DNA of 64,000 nucleotides from Scytonema tolypothrichoides VB-61278 (GTDB lineage Bacteria; Cyanobacteriota; Cyanobacteriia; Cyanobacteriales; Nostocaceae), in assembly GCF_000828085.3 (NCBI RefSeq), contig NZ_JXCA02000016.1:1-64000 (forward strand), written 5' to 3'. Every line of letters starts with the position of its first letter. Positions within the stretch are counted from its first letter, which is position 1. The translations under genes and the position numbers were made by a program. Below are positions 36,646 to 45,894 of the stretch, one piece after another. The notes under the pieces are model-generated. The model was not told where the DNA came from, ran no database searches, and was given only the letters and a program-made list of their open reading frames with translations.

Positions 36646-37629
36646 TCATGAATGGGAAACTTCAGTGAAAACACCTATTTTGCGGAATTTTTCGTAGCGC
36701 ATTTGGCGTCGTTCACTAGAGGTCAAGTGGTTGAGTTCCTCCAAATTGTCTAAGAGGGCTTGCTTAAGAGTAGTCACTGCTCCCAAAGGATCAGAATGAG
36801 CACCGCCAATGGGTTCAGGTAAAATCTGGTCGATAATTCCCAAGCTTCTCAAATCTTGTGCTGTCATTTTCAACACAGCCGCTGCTTGAGGAGCCTTGCT
36901 AGCATCTTTCCATAAGATAGCAGCACAGGCTTCAGGAGTAATAACAGTGTAAACGGCGTGTTCAAACATCAGTAGGCGATCGCCAATACTAATACCCAAT
37001 GCACCGCCAGAAAAAGCTTCACCAATAACAGCACAGATGATGGGCACATCCAAGGAAAACATCTCACGTAGGTTGTATGCGATCGCTTCTCCTGCACCTT
37101 GTCGTTCAGCTACGACTGTAGGTAAAGCTCCTGGCGTGTCGATAAAAGTTAAAATGGGCATGCCAAACTTGTTGGCGTGTTCCATCAAGCGCATCGCCTT
37201 GCGATAGCCACCAGGGGACGCCATACCGAAGTTGCGGGCAATATTGTCTTTTGTGTCGCGCCCTTTTTGATTACCCAACATAACCACGGGTTGTCCGCCT
37301 AAACGACCCACACCACCAATTAAAGCAGGGTCGTCAGAACCACAGCGATCGCCATGTAATTCCATCCATTCATCACTGATAGCTTGAATATAATCAAGGG
37401 TACTGGGGCGGCGGGGATGACGGGCGACTTGCAGTCGTTGAGACGGCGATAGACTACTGAAAATTTCTTCACGCAGTTGCAGGGCGCGTGCTTCTAGCTG
37501 ACGAATTTGACCAGAAACATCGACGCCATTTTCTTCTGCAAGTTGCCGAATTTGCTCTATTCTAGTTGCCAGTTCTGCTAGTGGCTTTTCAAAATCCAAC
37601 AGTAGCGGTTTACGCTCGGTAGTAGCCAT
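36646..37629 (-). CDS. accA: Acetyl-CoA carboxylase carboxyltransferase subunit alpha
   Basis: 327 residues from ATG 37629 ([20 protein letters not shown], the usual cyanobacterial start); an upstream in-frame ATG at 37698 is rejected as it runs through a non-conserved leader. With AccD it transfers carboxyl from carboxybiotin to acetyl-CoA, giving malonyl-CoA. Motifs: [29 protein letters not shown] and [11 protein letters not shown]. It follows ado and aar in the same direction, a frequent arrangement in cyanobacteria, and is separated from aar by a repeat-filled 371-base gap. Confidence 0.93.
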   Translation of the reverse strand: MATTERKPLLLDFEKPLAELATRIEQIRQLAEENGVDVSGQIRQLEARALQLREEIFSSLSPSQRLQVARHPRRPSTLDYIQAISDEWMELHGDRCGSDDPALIGGVGRLGGQPVVMLGNQKGRDTKDNIARNFGMASPGGYRKAMRLMEHANKFGMPILTFIDTPGALPTVVAERQGAGEAIAYNLREMFSLDVPIICAVIGEAFSGGALGISIGDRLLMFEHAVYTVITPEACAAILWKDASKAPQAAAVLKMTAQDLRSLGIIDQILPEPIGGAHSDPLGAVTTLKQALLDNLEELNHLTSSERRQMRYEKFRKIGVFTEVSHS

Positions 37630-37848
37630 TTTTTGATGAAAAAGTGAAGAGTGAAAATTCAGGTGTGAGATGTGGGCAATAGGAATTTCTATAGTCATGA
37701 GTCATATGTATAGGCAAGGAAGCAGTGGATTGGGAGAACAAGCAGGAAATTTTCTCAAATATATTGACCGGGCGGGGTTTGAGACTTACATGCCGAGGGT
37801 CATTCCTTCTGCTTTACTCCCTGGTTCCTTTACTCCTGCCTATGCATG

Positions 37849-37985
37849 TGGTGAGACCAGCGCGCATTATGAGGGTCTCCCTCACTTGGCGACTGCGTAT
37901 GCGCAAAGCGCACGCCCAAAGGGCTAAAGCGCAGCGTGACCGGAGGTCATACCCGTTAGGCGCAGCCGTGGCGTCAGCCATAGGG
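37849..37985. repeat. GC-rich palindromic repeats between aar and accA
   Basis: CGCACGCCCAAAGGGC, TAAAGCGCAGCGTGACC and GGCGTCAGCCATAGGG are pieces of the same palindromic family as at 36350 and 57620. The remaining part of the gap (37630-37848) contains the accA leader and nothing else I recognise. Confidence 0.6.
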
Positions 37986-38000
37986 TCACTAGTTAGTCAC

Positions 38001-39026
38001 TCATGACTCAACCAAAAGTGGTCTAAATCCGTGCTTTGTTGAGACCTGACCAATTTGCTCCATTTTTTCTACAGTAATCCGATTGCGCCCCCAAGAGAAG
38101 TTAGTGTATAACTTCTCAAATTCCAGTAGCATAGATTCTGCAAAACAAGCAAATAACTGGCGTGCGGGAACATCCATATTGACAATGCTCATAATTTTCC
38201 AATCAATATCCAGGGAATGTTCTACAATCCCACCATTTAAAACGTGTACACCAGGATGCTGAATTTTAGTTCCTAAGTTTTTTGGATAGCCACCATCAAT
38301 TAGCAAACAAGGTTGCTTAAAAACTTTGGGGTCGATTTCCATCCCTTTGGGCATACTAGCAACCCAAACGACAATATCAGCTTGGGGAAGTGCTTCTTCC
38401 ATAGGCAGAATTTTTCCACGCCCCAGTTCGTCTTGCAGCTGTTGTAGGCGTTCTTGGTTACGCGCTATCAGCAAAAGTTCTTGGACATCTGTTTTAGCAT
38501 CTAACCAACGACAAACAGCGCTACCAATATCACCAGTTGCCCCGCATACAGCAACAGTTGCTTTTGATAATTCAATGCCTACTTGTTTCGACGCTTTTTC
38601 TACCTGCTGACAAATGATGTATGCCGTATGAGTGTTACCTGTGGTAAAGCGTTCAAACTCTAATTTAATGTTGCGGACTTGTTTGAATTGATCTAAATTA
38701 AAGTTTTCAAAAATGATCGAAGAAAATCCGCCTAAAGCTGTAATACTTATCCCGTGCTTTTGAGCATGAGCCATAGCGTTGAGGATTTTGCGTGTTGCAG
38801 CTTTGATGCGACGAGTTGCCAGCATTTCTGGCAAAAAGCATGACTCTACATACCGCCCTTCAATTTTTTGCCCGGTAACACTGGTAACTGTAATGTTATC
38901 GACAATTTGGGGCGGAGCGCTGCACCAAAAATCTAACCCTTGATCAGCATATTCTGGGTAGCCTAATTCTTTGGCTACTGCTTGCGCGTGTTCTAAACTA
39001 GTAAGGTGTCCGATTAGACCAAACAT
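38001..39026 (-). CDS. aar: Long-chain acyl-ACP reductase
   Basis: 341 residues. It reduces fatty acyl-ACP to the fatty aldehyde with NADPH, the first step of cyanobacterial alkane synthesis. The Rossmann motif is [16 protein letters not shown] (near 160), and the conserved active-site Cys is in [14 protein letters not shown] near 294. The N terminus [15 protein letters not shown] is diagnostic. It lies 257 bases downstream of ado, same strand; the gap includes STRR units. Confidence 0.95.
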   Translation of the reverse strand: MFGLIGHLTSLEHAQAVAKELGYPEYADQGLDFWCSAPPQIVDNITVTSVTGQKIEGRYVESCFLPEMLATRRIKAATRKILNAMAHAQKHGISITALGGFSSIIFENFNLDQFKQVRNIKLEFERFTTGNTHTAYIICQQVEKASKQVGIELSKATVAVCGATGDIGSAVCRWLDAKTDVQELLLIARNQERLQQLQDELGRGKILPMEEALPQADIVVWVASMPKGMEIDPKVFKQPCLLIDGGYPKNLGTKIQHPGVHVLNGGIVEHSLDIDWKIMSIVNMDVPARQLFACFAESMLLEFEKLYTNFSWGRNRITVEKMEQIGQVSTKHGFRPLLVES

Positions 39027-39147
39027 GAACGATGTTGTTAAGCGTGTCCTTCGTTAGAAGGGTGGAATAGGCGGGTTAACATATAATTAACCCTTCAAAA
39101 TACTACACAAAAAGTCACTAGCAAATGAGAGTCAGCTGTGGCTGCTT

Positions 39148-39213
39148 AAAAATTCAAAATTCAAAATTCAAAGTTCAAAAGAATAATTTTGAACTTTGAA
39201 TGAATAATTTGAA
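39148..39213. repeat. STRR repeats (AAATTCA) between ado and aar
   Basis: AAATTCA units (39149-39177) followed by an inverted run around TTTTGAACTTTGAAT, which could form an AU-rich hairpin in the ado-aar transcript. Confidence 0.65.
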
Positions 39214-39282
39214 ATTCCCCCCTGGGGTAGATCCCTTATCCCCATTTCTTTCAAAAGTGGGGATTTTGAGTTTCCTGCTTTC

Positions 39283-39978
39283 TTATGCTGCTTTGATCCC
39301 GTAGGCAGACAGACGCATGATATCGCGGGTGGAAAAACCAATATTACTAAGGGCTTCTCCGTACTGAATCATGAAATCCTCTACTAAAGCTTCCTTTTCC
39401 ATAGCTAATGTACGGGCGTCGTCCTCAACAGAGTTGAGCATTTTCCAGACTATGGGCAGGTTTTGACGATTTGCTTCCTCTAATTCAGCTTTGGATTCTT
39501 CAAAGTGTTCTTTCAACCATACTTCTCCAAAGTTGAGATGGCTATACTCATCTTTAACTACCCCTTCAGTAATTTTTCGAGCAAACTCATCGGCAACTGG
39601 GATGTAAATGTTGTATGCGGCGATCGCAAAACATTCAATAATCAAAGACTGAATCAGCAAGCAAGTAACAACCTTACCTTCAGCCGCCGCTGTTTGAAAA
39701 TTTTGATGCAATTGGGCAAAAAACTCTTGAGCAAATTGCATATCGGGCGTTACCTGAAGATTGCGTCCACAAGCTTCAAATCCTTTCTTGTGGCGACTTT
39801 CCATCTTAGAAAGGCGAATGAGATCATCTTGATGTTCGCTTAGCAGTTCAGCCAGTTTAAGATAATTTGCGTGGGCTTCTTGTTCGCCTTCTATCACAAT
39901 CGCATTGATGCGACTGTAGGCATCTTTGTATGTTTCGCTCTTAAAGTCAATTTCAGGTTGATCGACAAGCTGCTGCAT
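39283..39978 (-). CDS. ado: Aldehyde-deformylating oxygenase
   Basis: 231 residues, a ferritin-like di-iron enzyme that turns fatty aldehydes into alkanes one carbon shorter with release of formate. The six iron ligands are seen in [32 protein letters not shown] and [11 protein letters not shown]. The start [12 protein letters not shown] is typical. It is followed by aar and accA on the same strand. Confidence 0.95.
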   Translation of the reverse strand: MQQLVDQPEIDFKSETYKDAYSRINAIVIEGEQEAHANYLKLAELLSEHQDDLIRLSKMESRHKKGFEACGRNLQVTPDMQFAQEFFAQLHQNFQTAAAEGKVVTCLLIQSLIIECFAIAAYNIYIPVADEFARKITEGVVKDEYSHLNFGEVWLKEHFEESKAELEEANRQNLPIVWKMLNSVEDDARTLAMEKEALVEDFMIQYGEALSNIGFSTRDIMRLSAYGIKAA

Positions 39979-40206
39979 GGTACACTCACTCCCGTAATGT
40001 GAATTATCTTATACAGAAATCTAGTTAACCCCATGAAATAAGGGCAACGGTAACTGTGTTTTAATTTTACTTAACAAGTCTCTATGTTATAGATTAGCTT
40101 TTGCTGGGGGCATTCGTTCAAGCTAATTCACAGGAAAACCAGGAAATAAGACGGACACGGGACTAATAATGGATGATCAATCCAAAATCCGAAAAGTCAA
40201 GCGCCT

Positions 40207-40410
40207 TCAATATAGACCTTCAGAAGGAGATTTTGGGAAAGGTAGCATAGCAGATAGACCATCTGGGCTGATGGCGATCGCATAAACCGAGTCAGAATGT
40301 CCTTTCAAATTGCGAATTTGCTCACCACTACCCCAATCCCAAATTTTGATAGAGGGAGGACACGGTTCGTATTCAACAGCACTATGTGCGCGTGTTTGTA
40401 TTTTTTCCAC
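40207..40410 (-). pseudogene. WD40-repeat fragment
   Basis: Contains a single WD40 blade: SIKIWDWGSGEQIRNLKGHS followed by VYAIAISPDG. Nothing before or after resembles the rest of a propeller, so this is a scrap of a larger WD40 protein. The surrounding gap (39979-40206) holds the ado leader. Confidence 0.6.
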
Positions 40411-40427
40411 TCCCCACAGCTTACTTT

Positions 40428-41459
40428 TTAACTAATCTCCTGAATTTGTAAACGCACTGTGTGTTCAGTCGCACCACTCAGTTGTAACTCCATAACTTCA
40501 CCGCCAAGCGGTTCCAAACATTCGAGGAGTTCTCGCAAACGCGGCGTACTTGCACCCGTATCCACATAAAGACGGTCTGAGAGATTACCAATTTTCTTCC
40601 AAGCCATGTACAATTTGGCAATCATTTGCTCTAATTGAGATGCTTGATTCACTAAGTCCGCTGCTATACTCAGACAACCAACTCTTTGAGCTTCTATTAG
40701 AGCTGTTTCAATGTCAACTTCTTGAGCATTCAGCGCTTGCACTTGAGCTGCTGCTTTGAGATATTTTGCCAGGTTACGCGCTTCTGTTGTGACTTGCTTG
40801 ATGGTATCTACGTCAGGATTTTGGGATATTTCTTTTTGAATCGCGTTTTGGTGAGACTCTGGTAATTTCTCCATCTCCTTGACCAGTGGCGCGATGTAAC
40901 GGGGAGGAAGAGAATTTTCTGCTGCTTTTACTTTGACTGGTTCGGGTAGTAACTCGGAAGACATTGCAGTCCATTCGTCGGTGAGTTGACGCACTTCGCG
41001 CCGGGTGATGCGATCGCCTTTTTGCGCTGCTTCACCTACCATCTGTTGAACTTCTGGCGCTGCTTTGGCTGTTTCGATAAACGCCCGTTTGCTAAAGTTA
41101 TTGATGGCTGATGGTTCTAATCTTCCTTCTTCTAAAAGAGTATCAGCACTGTTCGCCAGTTGAATCAAAGCATAAGCCTGACTTTTGCCAATTTCTCGTT
41201 CTTTTAGCCATTTGAGAAAACCAGCACCTCGTCCATCACCGCCTATTTTCTCCCTGTCGCGAACAGCGCGTAAAATTCGCCCTCGCCAAATATCAGTTTG
41301 TAGATCAAAGCGATCGCACACCTGCCAAGCCACGTCTAGCTGCTTTTGAAATTCCGGTTCCGGAATTTCCTCGTCTTCCGGATCAGGCAGTTGAAATTCA
41401 AAATCCGCCGGCTGTTGTAGAAGTGCAGCCAACTCATCAATAGATTCGTTATATTGCAC
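40428..41459 (-). CDS. Cyanobacterial helical protein with HTH-like segment, divergent from the XPB-Bax1 genes
   Basis: 343 residues, almost all helical, acidic at the N terminus (FQLPDPEDEEIPEPEF). The segment FLKWLKEREIGKSQAYALIQ looks like a helix-turn-helix of the kind in ParB or DUF3102-like proteins, followed by FSKRAFIETAKAAPEVQQMV and a long coiled region. I do not recognise a named family. It is divergent from the helicase with 143 bases between starts and direct repeats between them, which fits an autoregulator or an accessory DNA-binding partner. No membrane span. Confidence 0.55.
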   Translation of the reverse strand: MQYNESIDELAALLQQPADFEFQLPDPEDEEIPEPEFQKQLDVAWQVCDRFDLQTDIWRGRILRAVRDREKIGGDGRGAGFLKWLKEREIGKSQAYALIQLANSADTLLEEGRLEPSAINNFSKRAFIETAKAAPEVQQMVGEAAQKGDRITRREVRQLTDEWTAMSSELLPEPVKVKAAENSLPPRYIAPLVKEMEKLPESHQNAIQKEISQNPDVDTIKQVTTEARNLAKYLKAAAQVQALNAQEVDIETALIEAQRVGCLSIAADLVNQASQLEQMIAKLYMAWKKIGNLSDRLYVDTGASTPRLRELLECLEPLGGEVMELQLSGATEHTVRLQIQEIS

Positions 41460-41485
41460 GATTTTTTATAGTTTATTATTGTATG

Positions 41486-41521
41486 CGCGGTTTATTATCA
41501 CACATTCCGCGTTATTATCGT
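41486..41521. promoter_or_regulatory. Direct repeats in the divergent promoter region
   Basis: CGCGGTTTATTATC (41487-41500) and CGCGTTATTATCG (41509-41521) are near-identical 13-14-mers 22 bases apart, with a weaker third TTTATTATTG upstream (41470-41479). Spacing of about two helical turns suits an operator bound by the product of either neighbouring gene. Confidence 0.4.
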
Positions 41522-41602
41522 CGAGCGAGGTTCGTAACAACAGCTTTTACATTATTAATAGAGACACATCTCACATTTTAACAAAGCCGGGAAAAGCGAA
41601 AA

Positions 41603-43165
41603 ATGGCTCGCACGCCCACACTTACCTTTGATCGTGGCACATTAATTTTGCATCCACCACCACGCGGCAAAGCTTGGATGGATTTTGCTACATGGGATGA
41701 TAGAATAGAAAAATTCCGCATTCCGGCTATTCAATACCGTGCTTTGGTAGAAGCAATGCAAGCGGAAGAGACGAGTTTTATCGATGAAGCTAAGGCGTTT
41801 TACCCCATAGAGTTAGTTCCGAGTCTGGAAATGGAACCTTACCCGCACCAGAGTGAGGCGCTAGCTGCTTGGAAACTCGCGGGAAGACAAGGAGTCGTCG
41901 TGCTTCCCACCGCAGCCGGAAAGACGTATCTGGCGCAAATGGCGATGCAAGCAACGCCACGCACAACGCTGATTGTTGTACCAACGCTAGATTTAATGCA
42001 TCAGTGGTATGCTCATTTGAAAGCGGCGTTTCCCGATGCTGAGGTTGGATTATTGGGAGGTGGTTCGCGGGATAGAACACCTGTACTTGTTGCCACCTAC
42101 GATAGTGCAGCTATCCATGCGGAAAGTTTGGGAAATCTGTATGCTTTGTTAATTTTTGATGAATGTCATCATTTGCCGACAGATTTTAGTCGGGTGATTG
42201 CGGAATATGCGATCGCACCCTACCGTCTCGGATTATCTGCGACACCCGAACGCACTGATGGTAAACACGCTGACTTGAATTTTTTAATCGGGAGAGAAGT
42301 ATATCGCAAAAGGGCTGAAGATTTAGCGGGGAAAGCGTTAGCAGAACATGAAGTTGTGCAAATTAAGGTGAAATTATCACAAAATGAGCGGGAAAAGTAC
42401 ACTCAACTGATTCAAGTTCGCAACGACTTTTTGAAGCAATCAAAGATTTCTTTGGGGAGTCTTCAAGGGTGGCAAACATTTGTGCAAATGAGTGCGCGAT
42501 CGCAAGCCGGACGTAGAGCAATGTTAGCACATCGTGAAGCGAAAGAAATTGCCTTGGGTACTGATGGGAAGATAAGAGTTCTTGCTGACATATTAGCAGA
42601 ACATTATCCAGAAAGAGTTTTAATTTTTACTGCTGATAATGCGACAGTTTACCACATTTCTCAACAATTTCTTGTTCCAGCAATTACTCATCAAACTCCT
42701 GTCAAGGAAAGGCATGAAATCTTAACAAAGTTTCGGGAGGGAGAGTTTAAAACTTTGGTTGCTTCTCATGTGTTGAATGAGGGTGTTGATGTACCTGCGG
42801 CTTCTGTTGCGATTATTTTATCTGGTACTGGTTCGACACGGGAGTATATTCAAAGATTGGGCAGGGTTTTAAGAAAGGGTAAGGATAATAAGAAGCAGGC
42901 GATTTTATACGAGGTGGTGGCGGAGGATACGAGTGAGGAGGGAACTTCGGCGAGGAGAAGAGGTGTGGAGAAGAAAAACGTTAGCGCAGCGTGTCCGAAG
43001 GACATACCGCCAAGACGCCAAGAACGCCAAGAGAAAGAGGAGAAGAAAGAGAATTTGCGAGTTATTTACGGGAGTGGGAAGGAAAAGAGTCTTAAGGCTG
43101 CTGAACAGTTGGAGATAAATTATAAAGTTCAAAAGAAACCACCGATAAACACGGATGAAACCTGA
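41603..43165 (+). CDS. XPB/Rad25-like superfamily-2 DNA helicase
   Basis: 520 residues. The Walker A motif is PTAAGKT, motif II is DECHH, motif III is LSATPERTDGK, and motif VI is YIQRLGRVLRKGKDNKK. An N-terminal region (1-75) resembles the damage-recognition part of XPB helicases. The next gene is a DUF790/Bax1 nuclease; XPB and Bax1 form an unwinding-cutting pair in archaea. From residue 455 the protein becomes a Lys/Glu/Arg-rich tail (VEKKNVSAACPKDIPPRRQE) read from repeat DNA, so the natural C terminus probably ended sooner. Confidence 0.82.
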   Translation: MARTPTLTFDRGTLILHPPPRGKAWMDFATWDDRIEKFRIPAIQYRALVEAMQAEETSFIDEAKAFYPIELVPSLEMEPYPHQSEALAAWKLAGRQGVVVLPTAAGKTYLAQMAMQATPRTTLIVVPTLDLMHQWYAHLKAAFPDAEVGLLGGGSRDRTPVLVATYDSAAIHAESLGNLYALLIFDECHHLPTDFSRVIAEYAIAPYRLGLSATPERTDGKHADLNFLIGREVYRKRAEDLAGKALAEHEVVQIKVKLSQNEREKYTQLIQVRNDFLKQSKISLGSLQGWQTFVQMSARSQAGRRAMLAHREAKEIALGTDGKIRVLADILAEHYPERVLIFTADNATVYHISQQFLVPAITHQTPVKERHEILTKFREGEFKTLVASHVLNEGVDVPAASVAIILSGTGSTREYIQRLGRVLRKGKDNKKQAILYEVVAEDTSEEGTSARRRGVEKKNVSAACPKDIPPRRQERQEKEEKKENLRVIYGSGKEKSLKAAEQLEINYKVQKKPPINTDET

Positions 43166-43213
43166 TAATCTTGCAATAATTATCTGCGTCCATCCGCGTT
43201 TATCTGCGGTTCC
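42978..43213. repeat. Palindromic and CCACGGATG-type repeats invading the helicase 3' end
   Basis: GTTAGCGCAGCGTGTCCGAA with GGACATACCGC and then AAGACGCCAAGAACGCCAAG lie inside the frame (42980-43032). An inverted pair follows: CACCGATAAACACGGATG (43139-43156) and CATCCGCGTTTATCTGCGGT (43193-43212), which spans the stop codon and the 56-base gap to the next gene. Confidence 0.55.
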
Positions 43214-43221
43214 AAACTCCA

Positions 43222-44436
43222 ATGCTACCAACAGAGTTACTAAGTCACAGGCAAAATGGGGAAGAAATTATCCCGAAGAGACTGAAGATTGATGCTAATC
43301 ATTTGGCGATCGCCACTGAGTTAACGACTTGTTTTCAAAAAGCGGTAGGTGAGACTCAGGGTGCCCTTGAACGTCAGTTATCGGAGTTGGAGGGGGATAC
43401 TCCAGATTATAGAGTCAAGCGGGGTTTAGCTTATATCCTCAAAAGCAGTTTCTGCACTTTTGAGGTGGTGAGTCCTCTGGAACCTCAAATGTTACGAGAA
43501 AGGGTTTTTGCAATGGCTGCGAAGTCTCCTCCGAGTCGCGAGTTGACAGAAACGACTTTAACTCATATTGCTGATGAATTGAGTCATGAACTTGAGCGCG
43601 AAGTTTTGCCAAAACAAGTTGCTGAGGGGTTATATGCGGATTTATCTGAGAATAAGATTTTAACAGCTTTTGATGCGCCAGATTCTAAAGAATTATTGCA
43701 TCGCTACAATTTATCTCAAGTGCAGGGGGTGTTTTATAAGGCAAGTCAGTTGGTGATAAATGCTCATCGCAATGTGCCGGGACAATATAAGCTTTTGTTT
43801 CGTTACCTTAAGTTGTTTCAATTAATGTCTTATATTGAGGGTGATGCTGACCACGGGTTTACAATTACAATTGATGGTCCGACGAGTTTGTTTACTCCCA
43901 GTACGCGGTATGGTTTGGCTATAGCTAAGCTGATTCCGGCTTTACTTCATGTTACAAGATGGAGTCTTTCTACAACATTGCGAAGTCGCGACACTTATAC
44001 AAATACATGGAAAACAGGAAGGTTTACTCTTAATTCTGAATGCGGTTTGGTGTCTCATTATTCAACTGGTAAACCATACGATAGTATGTTGGAAGAGTCT
44101 TTTGCTGATAAGTGGGAGTCAACGAAAACGGATTGGGTTTTAGAGCGAGAAGTTGACTTAATTCCTATTCCTGGAAGTGTGATGATTCCTGATTTTAGAT
44201 TGGTGCATCCTGATGGGCGATCGCTGTTATTAGAAATAGTTGGATATTGGCGACCAGAATATTTACAAAAAAAGTTTTCACAGGTACGACGTGCAGGACG
44301 TGATGATTTAATTTTGGCAATTTCTGAGCGATTAAATTTGGAGAAAGCCGGAGTTCAATTAAATGATGTGCCTGCTAGGATTGTTTGGTTTAAAGATAAA
44401 TTGTTGCCAAAAGCGGTGTTAGCAGTGATGCAATAA
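43222..44436 (+). CDS. DUF790/Bax1-like nuclease, partner of the XPB-like helicase
   Basis: 404 residues. The start LPTELLSHRQNGEEIIPKRL is diagnostic for DUF790. The C-terminal PD-(D/E)XK-like nuclease core shows IPDFRLVHPDGR with the metal-binding Asp and LLLEIVGYW with the Glu. Bax1 of archaea binds XPB and nicks DNA next to the damage-unwound bubble. It follows the helicase by 56 bases in the same direction. Bacterial carriage of the pair is limited, so horizontal acquisition is plausible. Confidence 0.82.
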   Translation: MLPTELLSHRQNGEEIIPKRLKIDANHLAIATELTTCFQKAVGETQGALERQLSELEGDTPDYRVKRGLAYILKSSFCTFEVVSPLEPQMLRERVFAMAAKSPPSRELTETTLTHIADELSHELEREVLPKQVAEGLYADLSENKILTAFDAPDSKELLHRYNLSQVQGVFYKASQLVINAHRNVPGQYKLLFRYLKLFQLMSYIEGDADHGFTITIDGPTSLFTPSTRYGLAIAKLIPALLHVTRWSLSTTLRSRDTYTNTWKTGRFTLNSECGLVSHYSTGKPYDSMLEESFADKWESTKTDWVLEREVDLIPIPGSVMIPDFRLVHPDGRSLLLEIVGYWRPEYLQKKFSQVRRAGRDDLILAISERLNLEKAGVQLNDVPARIVWFKDKLLPKAVLAVMQ

Positions 44437-44450
44437 AAAGGAGAAAAGAT

Positions 44451-44693
44451 ATGAAGGTTCTCGAAACAATTGCCACAGTGACAGAAGATGGAAAAATGAC
44501 AATACAGTTACCGCCAGATATCCCAGCAGGTGAGCATAAAGTTGTGGTGATCATTGCTAAACAGCCTTTAGCCAAAAAAACAGAGACAAACGAAAAGCCT
44601 ACACCTTTAAACTTTCCAGTAGACAATTACAGTTCTTGACCTGAAAATCTTTCTTTCAGATGTGAGGATATGTATGATCATTGGGGACGCTAA
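44451..44693 (+). pseudogene. VapB-like antitoxin copy 1, cut by a nonsense codon
   Basis: MKVLETIATVTEDGKMTIQL and DIPAGEHKVVV match the intact antitoxin at 44717 closely. A TGA at 44637-44639 ends the protein after 62 residues. Reading through it gives PENLSFRCEDMYDHWGR up to TAA 44691, the expected toxin-binding C terminus, with the stop replacing a Trp codon (TGG to TGA). The DNA-binding or dimerising N terminus could still be made. It has no toxin of its own directly after it. Confidence 0.65.
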
Positions 44694-44716
44694 CGTTATA
44701 TTTTAGGATAAATGAG

Positions 44717-44953
44717 ATGAAAGCGATTACAACAATTGCTACAGTGACAGAAGATGGGAAAATCACAGTACAGTTACCACCAGATATTCCAGCAGGTGAG
44801 CATAAATTGGTGGTGGTGATTGATGAAAAGCCTTTGATAGAGAAGCAGATAATTAAGGAAAAGCGTCCGCCTCTAAAATTTTCTGCCTATCCTGTAGGAT
44901 TAGTCTCAGAAAGTGTTACTTTCCGCCGAGAAGATTTATATGCAAACGACTGA
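44717..44953 (+). CDS. Antitoxin of a VapBC-type pair
   Basis: 78 residues from ATG 44717 (a TTG at 44681 is unlikely). The N terminus (MKAITTIATVTEDGKITVQL) is beta-rich, and the C-terminal SESVTFRREDLYAND is the toxin-binding tail seen in cyanobacterial PIN-associated antitoxins. Its last 14 bases overlap the toxin start, the classic order antitoxin then toxin. Confidence 0.75.
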   Translation: MKAITTIATVTEDGKITVQLPPDIPAGEHKLVVVIDEKPLIEKQIIKEKRPPLKFSAYPVGLVSESVTFRREDLYAND

Positions 44954-45392
44954 TAACCCTGTCTTCATCGACACGAATATTTTGGTTTATGCCAATTTAG
45001 CTTTGTCACCGTTTCACTTACAAGCTACGGAACGACTTCAAGCTATAGAAGAACAGGGAATTGAACTATGGATCAGTCGCCAAACTCTCAGGGAATATTT
45101 AGCAGCTATGACAAGGAAAGGTGACTTAACTGGAGAAATTCCTGTTTCTTCCCTAGTGGAAGACGTGCGGTATTTCTCCAACCGCTTTCGAGTGGCTGAA
45201 GATGGTTCTCAGGTAACTGAAAGGTTATTAACGTTGATGGAAGAAATTACCATTGGTGGCAAGCAGGTACATGATGCGAATATTGTCGCCACAATGCTAG
45301 TTTACGATATTCCTCGGATATTAACTCATAACACAGGAGATTTTGCTAGATTTTCTGAGTTGATTACTATATTGCCACTTCTTCAGGAGTAA
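44940..45392 (+). CDS. PIN-domain toxin (VapC-like ribonuclease)
   Basis: 150 residues from ATG 44940. Acidic active-site residues of the PIN fold are visible: FIDTNILVYA (first Asp), REYL (Glu), and VHDANIVATM (third Asp), with a final Asp in NTGDFARFSE. VapC toxins cut RNA, often initiator tRNA or rRNA, and are held inactive by the overlapping antitoxin. An in-frame ATG or TTG upstream would reach into the antitoxin and is rejected. Confidence 0.82.
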   Translation: MQTTDNPVFIDTNILVYANLALSPFHLQATERLQAIEEQGIELWISRQTLREYLAAMTRKGDLTGEIPVSSLVEDVRYFSNRFRVAEDGSQVTERLLTLMEEITIGGKQVHDANIVATMLVYDIPRILTHNTGDFARFSELITILPLLQE

Positions 45393-45894
45393 TGCTTTTA
45401 TATAGCAAATGCCCCCTGCGAAGCAATTTTTGTAGGGTGGGCACTGCTTAACTTTTCTCAAACCTTTATTTTTACATTGTGGACAGTGCCCACCCGATAG
45501 CCGTAAGGCGTGGCGTCAGCCATAGAGTTTTGAGCATGGTGCAAGATCTCAGTTTTGTCATTTTCCGAAATCTTCCAAAATAAAGTGGTAGATATCATCA
45601 AATATCATCTTGCACTCTGGGCTAGTTTATGAAACCTGCAACACTCACAGCAGCTACGATCTGCCGAAGGCAGCAGCGAAGCTATCGCCACTCTAGCATT
45701 TAGCAAAGCCATAGAAAAAACCGTATAAAGTTTGGCAATAAGTGTATTCAATAATCTAAGCGATAAAATTTGGTAGAGATTTAAGGGTAATCAGAAATTA
45801 GAGGATACCTGGCTAAGGATCAAAAACACGTATTAAACAGACAATTTACTTTTCTACTAACTTTTGTTGCTAGTCACTGTAGTAAGGAGCGTTT
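45393..45894. other. Repeat-filled gap before the two-gene cassette
   Basis: Contains, in order: a GTAGGGTGGGCACTG/CAGTGCCCACCC inverted pair (45433-45496), a CGTAAGGCGTGGCGTCAGCC piece (45501-45520), one GGTGCAAGATCTCAG end (45538-45552), and a 25-bp small repeat at 45662-45686. The last 200 bases before ATG 45895 are AT-rich; AAGGAG (45883-45888) is the ribosome-binding site. Confidence 0.6.
45662..45686. repeat. 25-bp small dispersed repeat
   Basis: TGCCGAAGGCAGCAGCGAAG plus CTATC, identical to the copy that splits the P450 gene at 53363-53387. It is preceded by ACGATC and followed by GC, again the two halves of a HIP1-like site. Confidence 0.75.
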
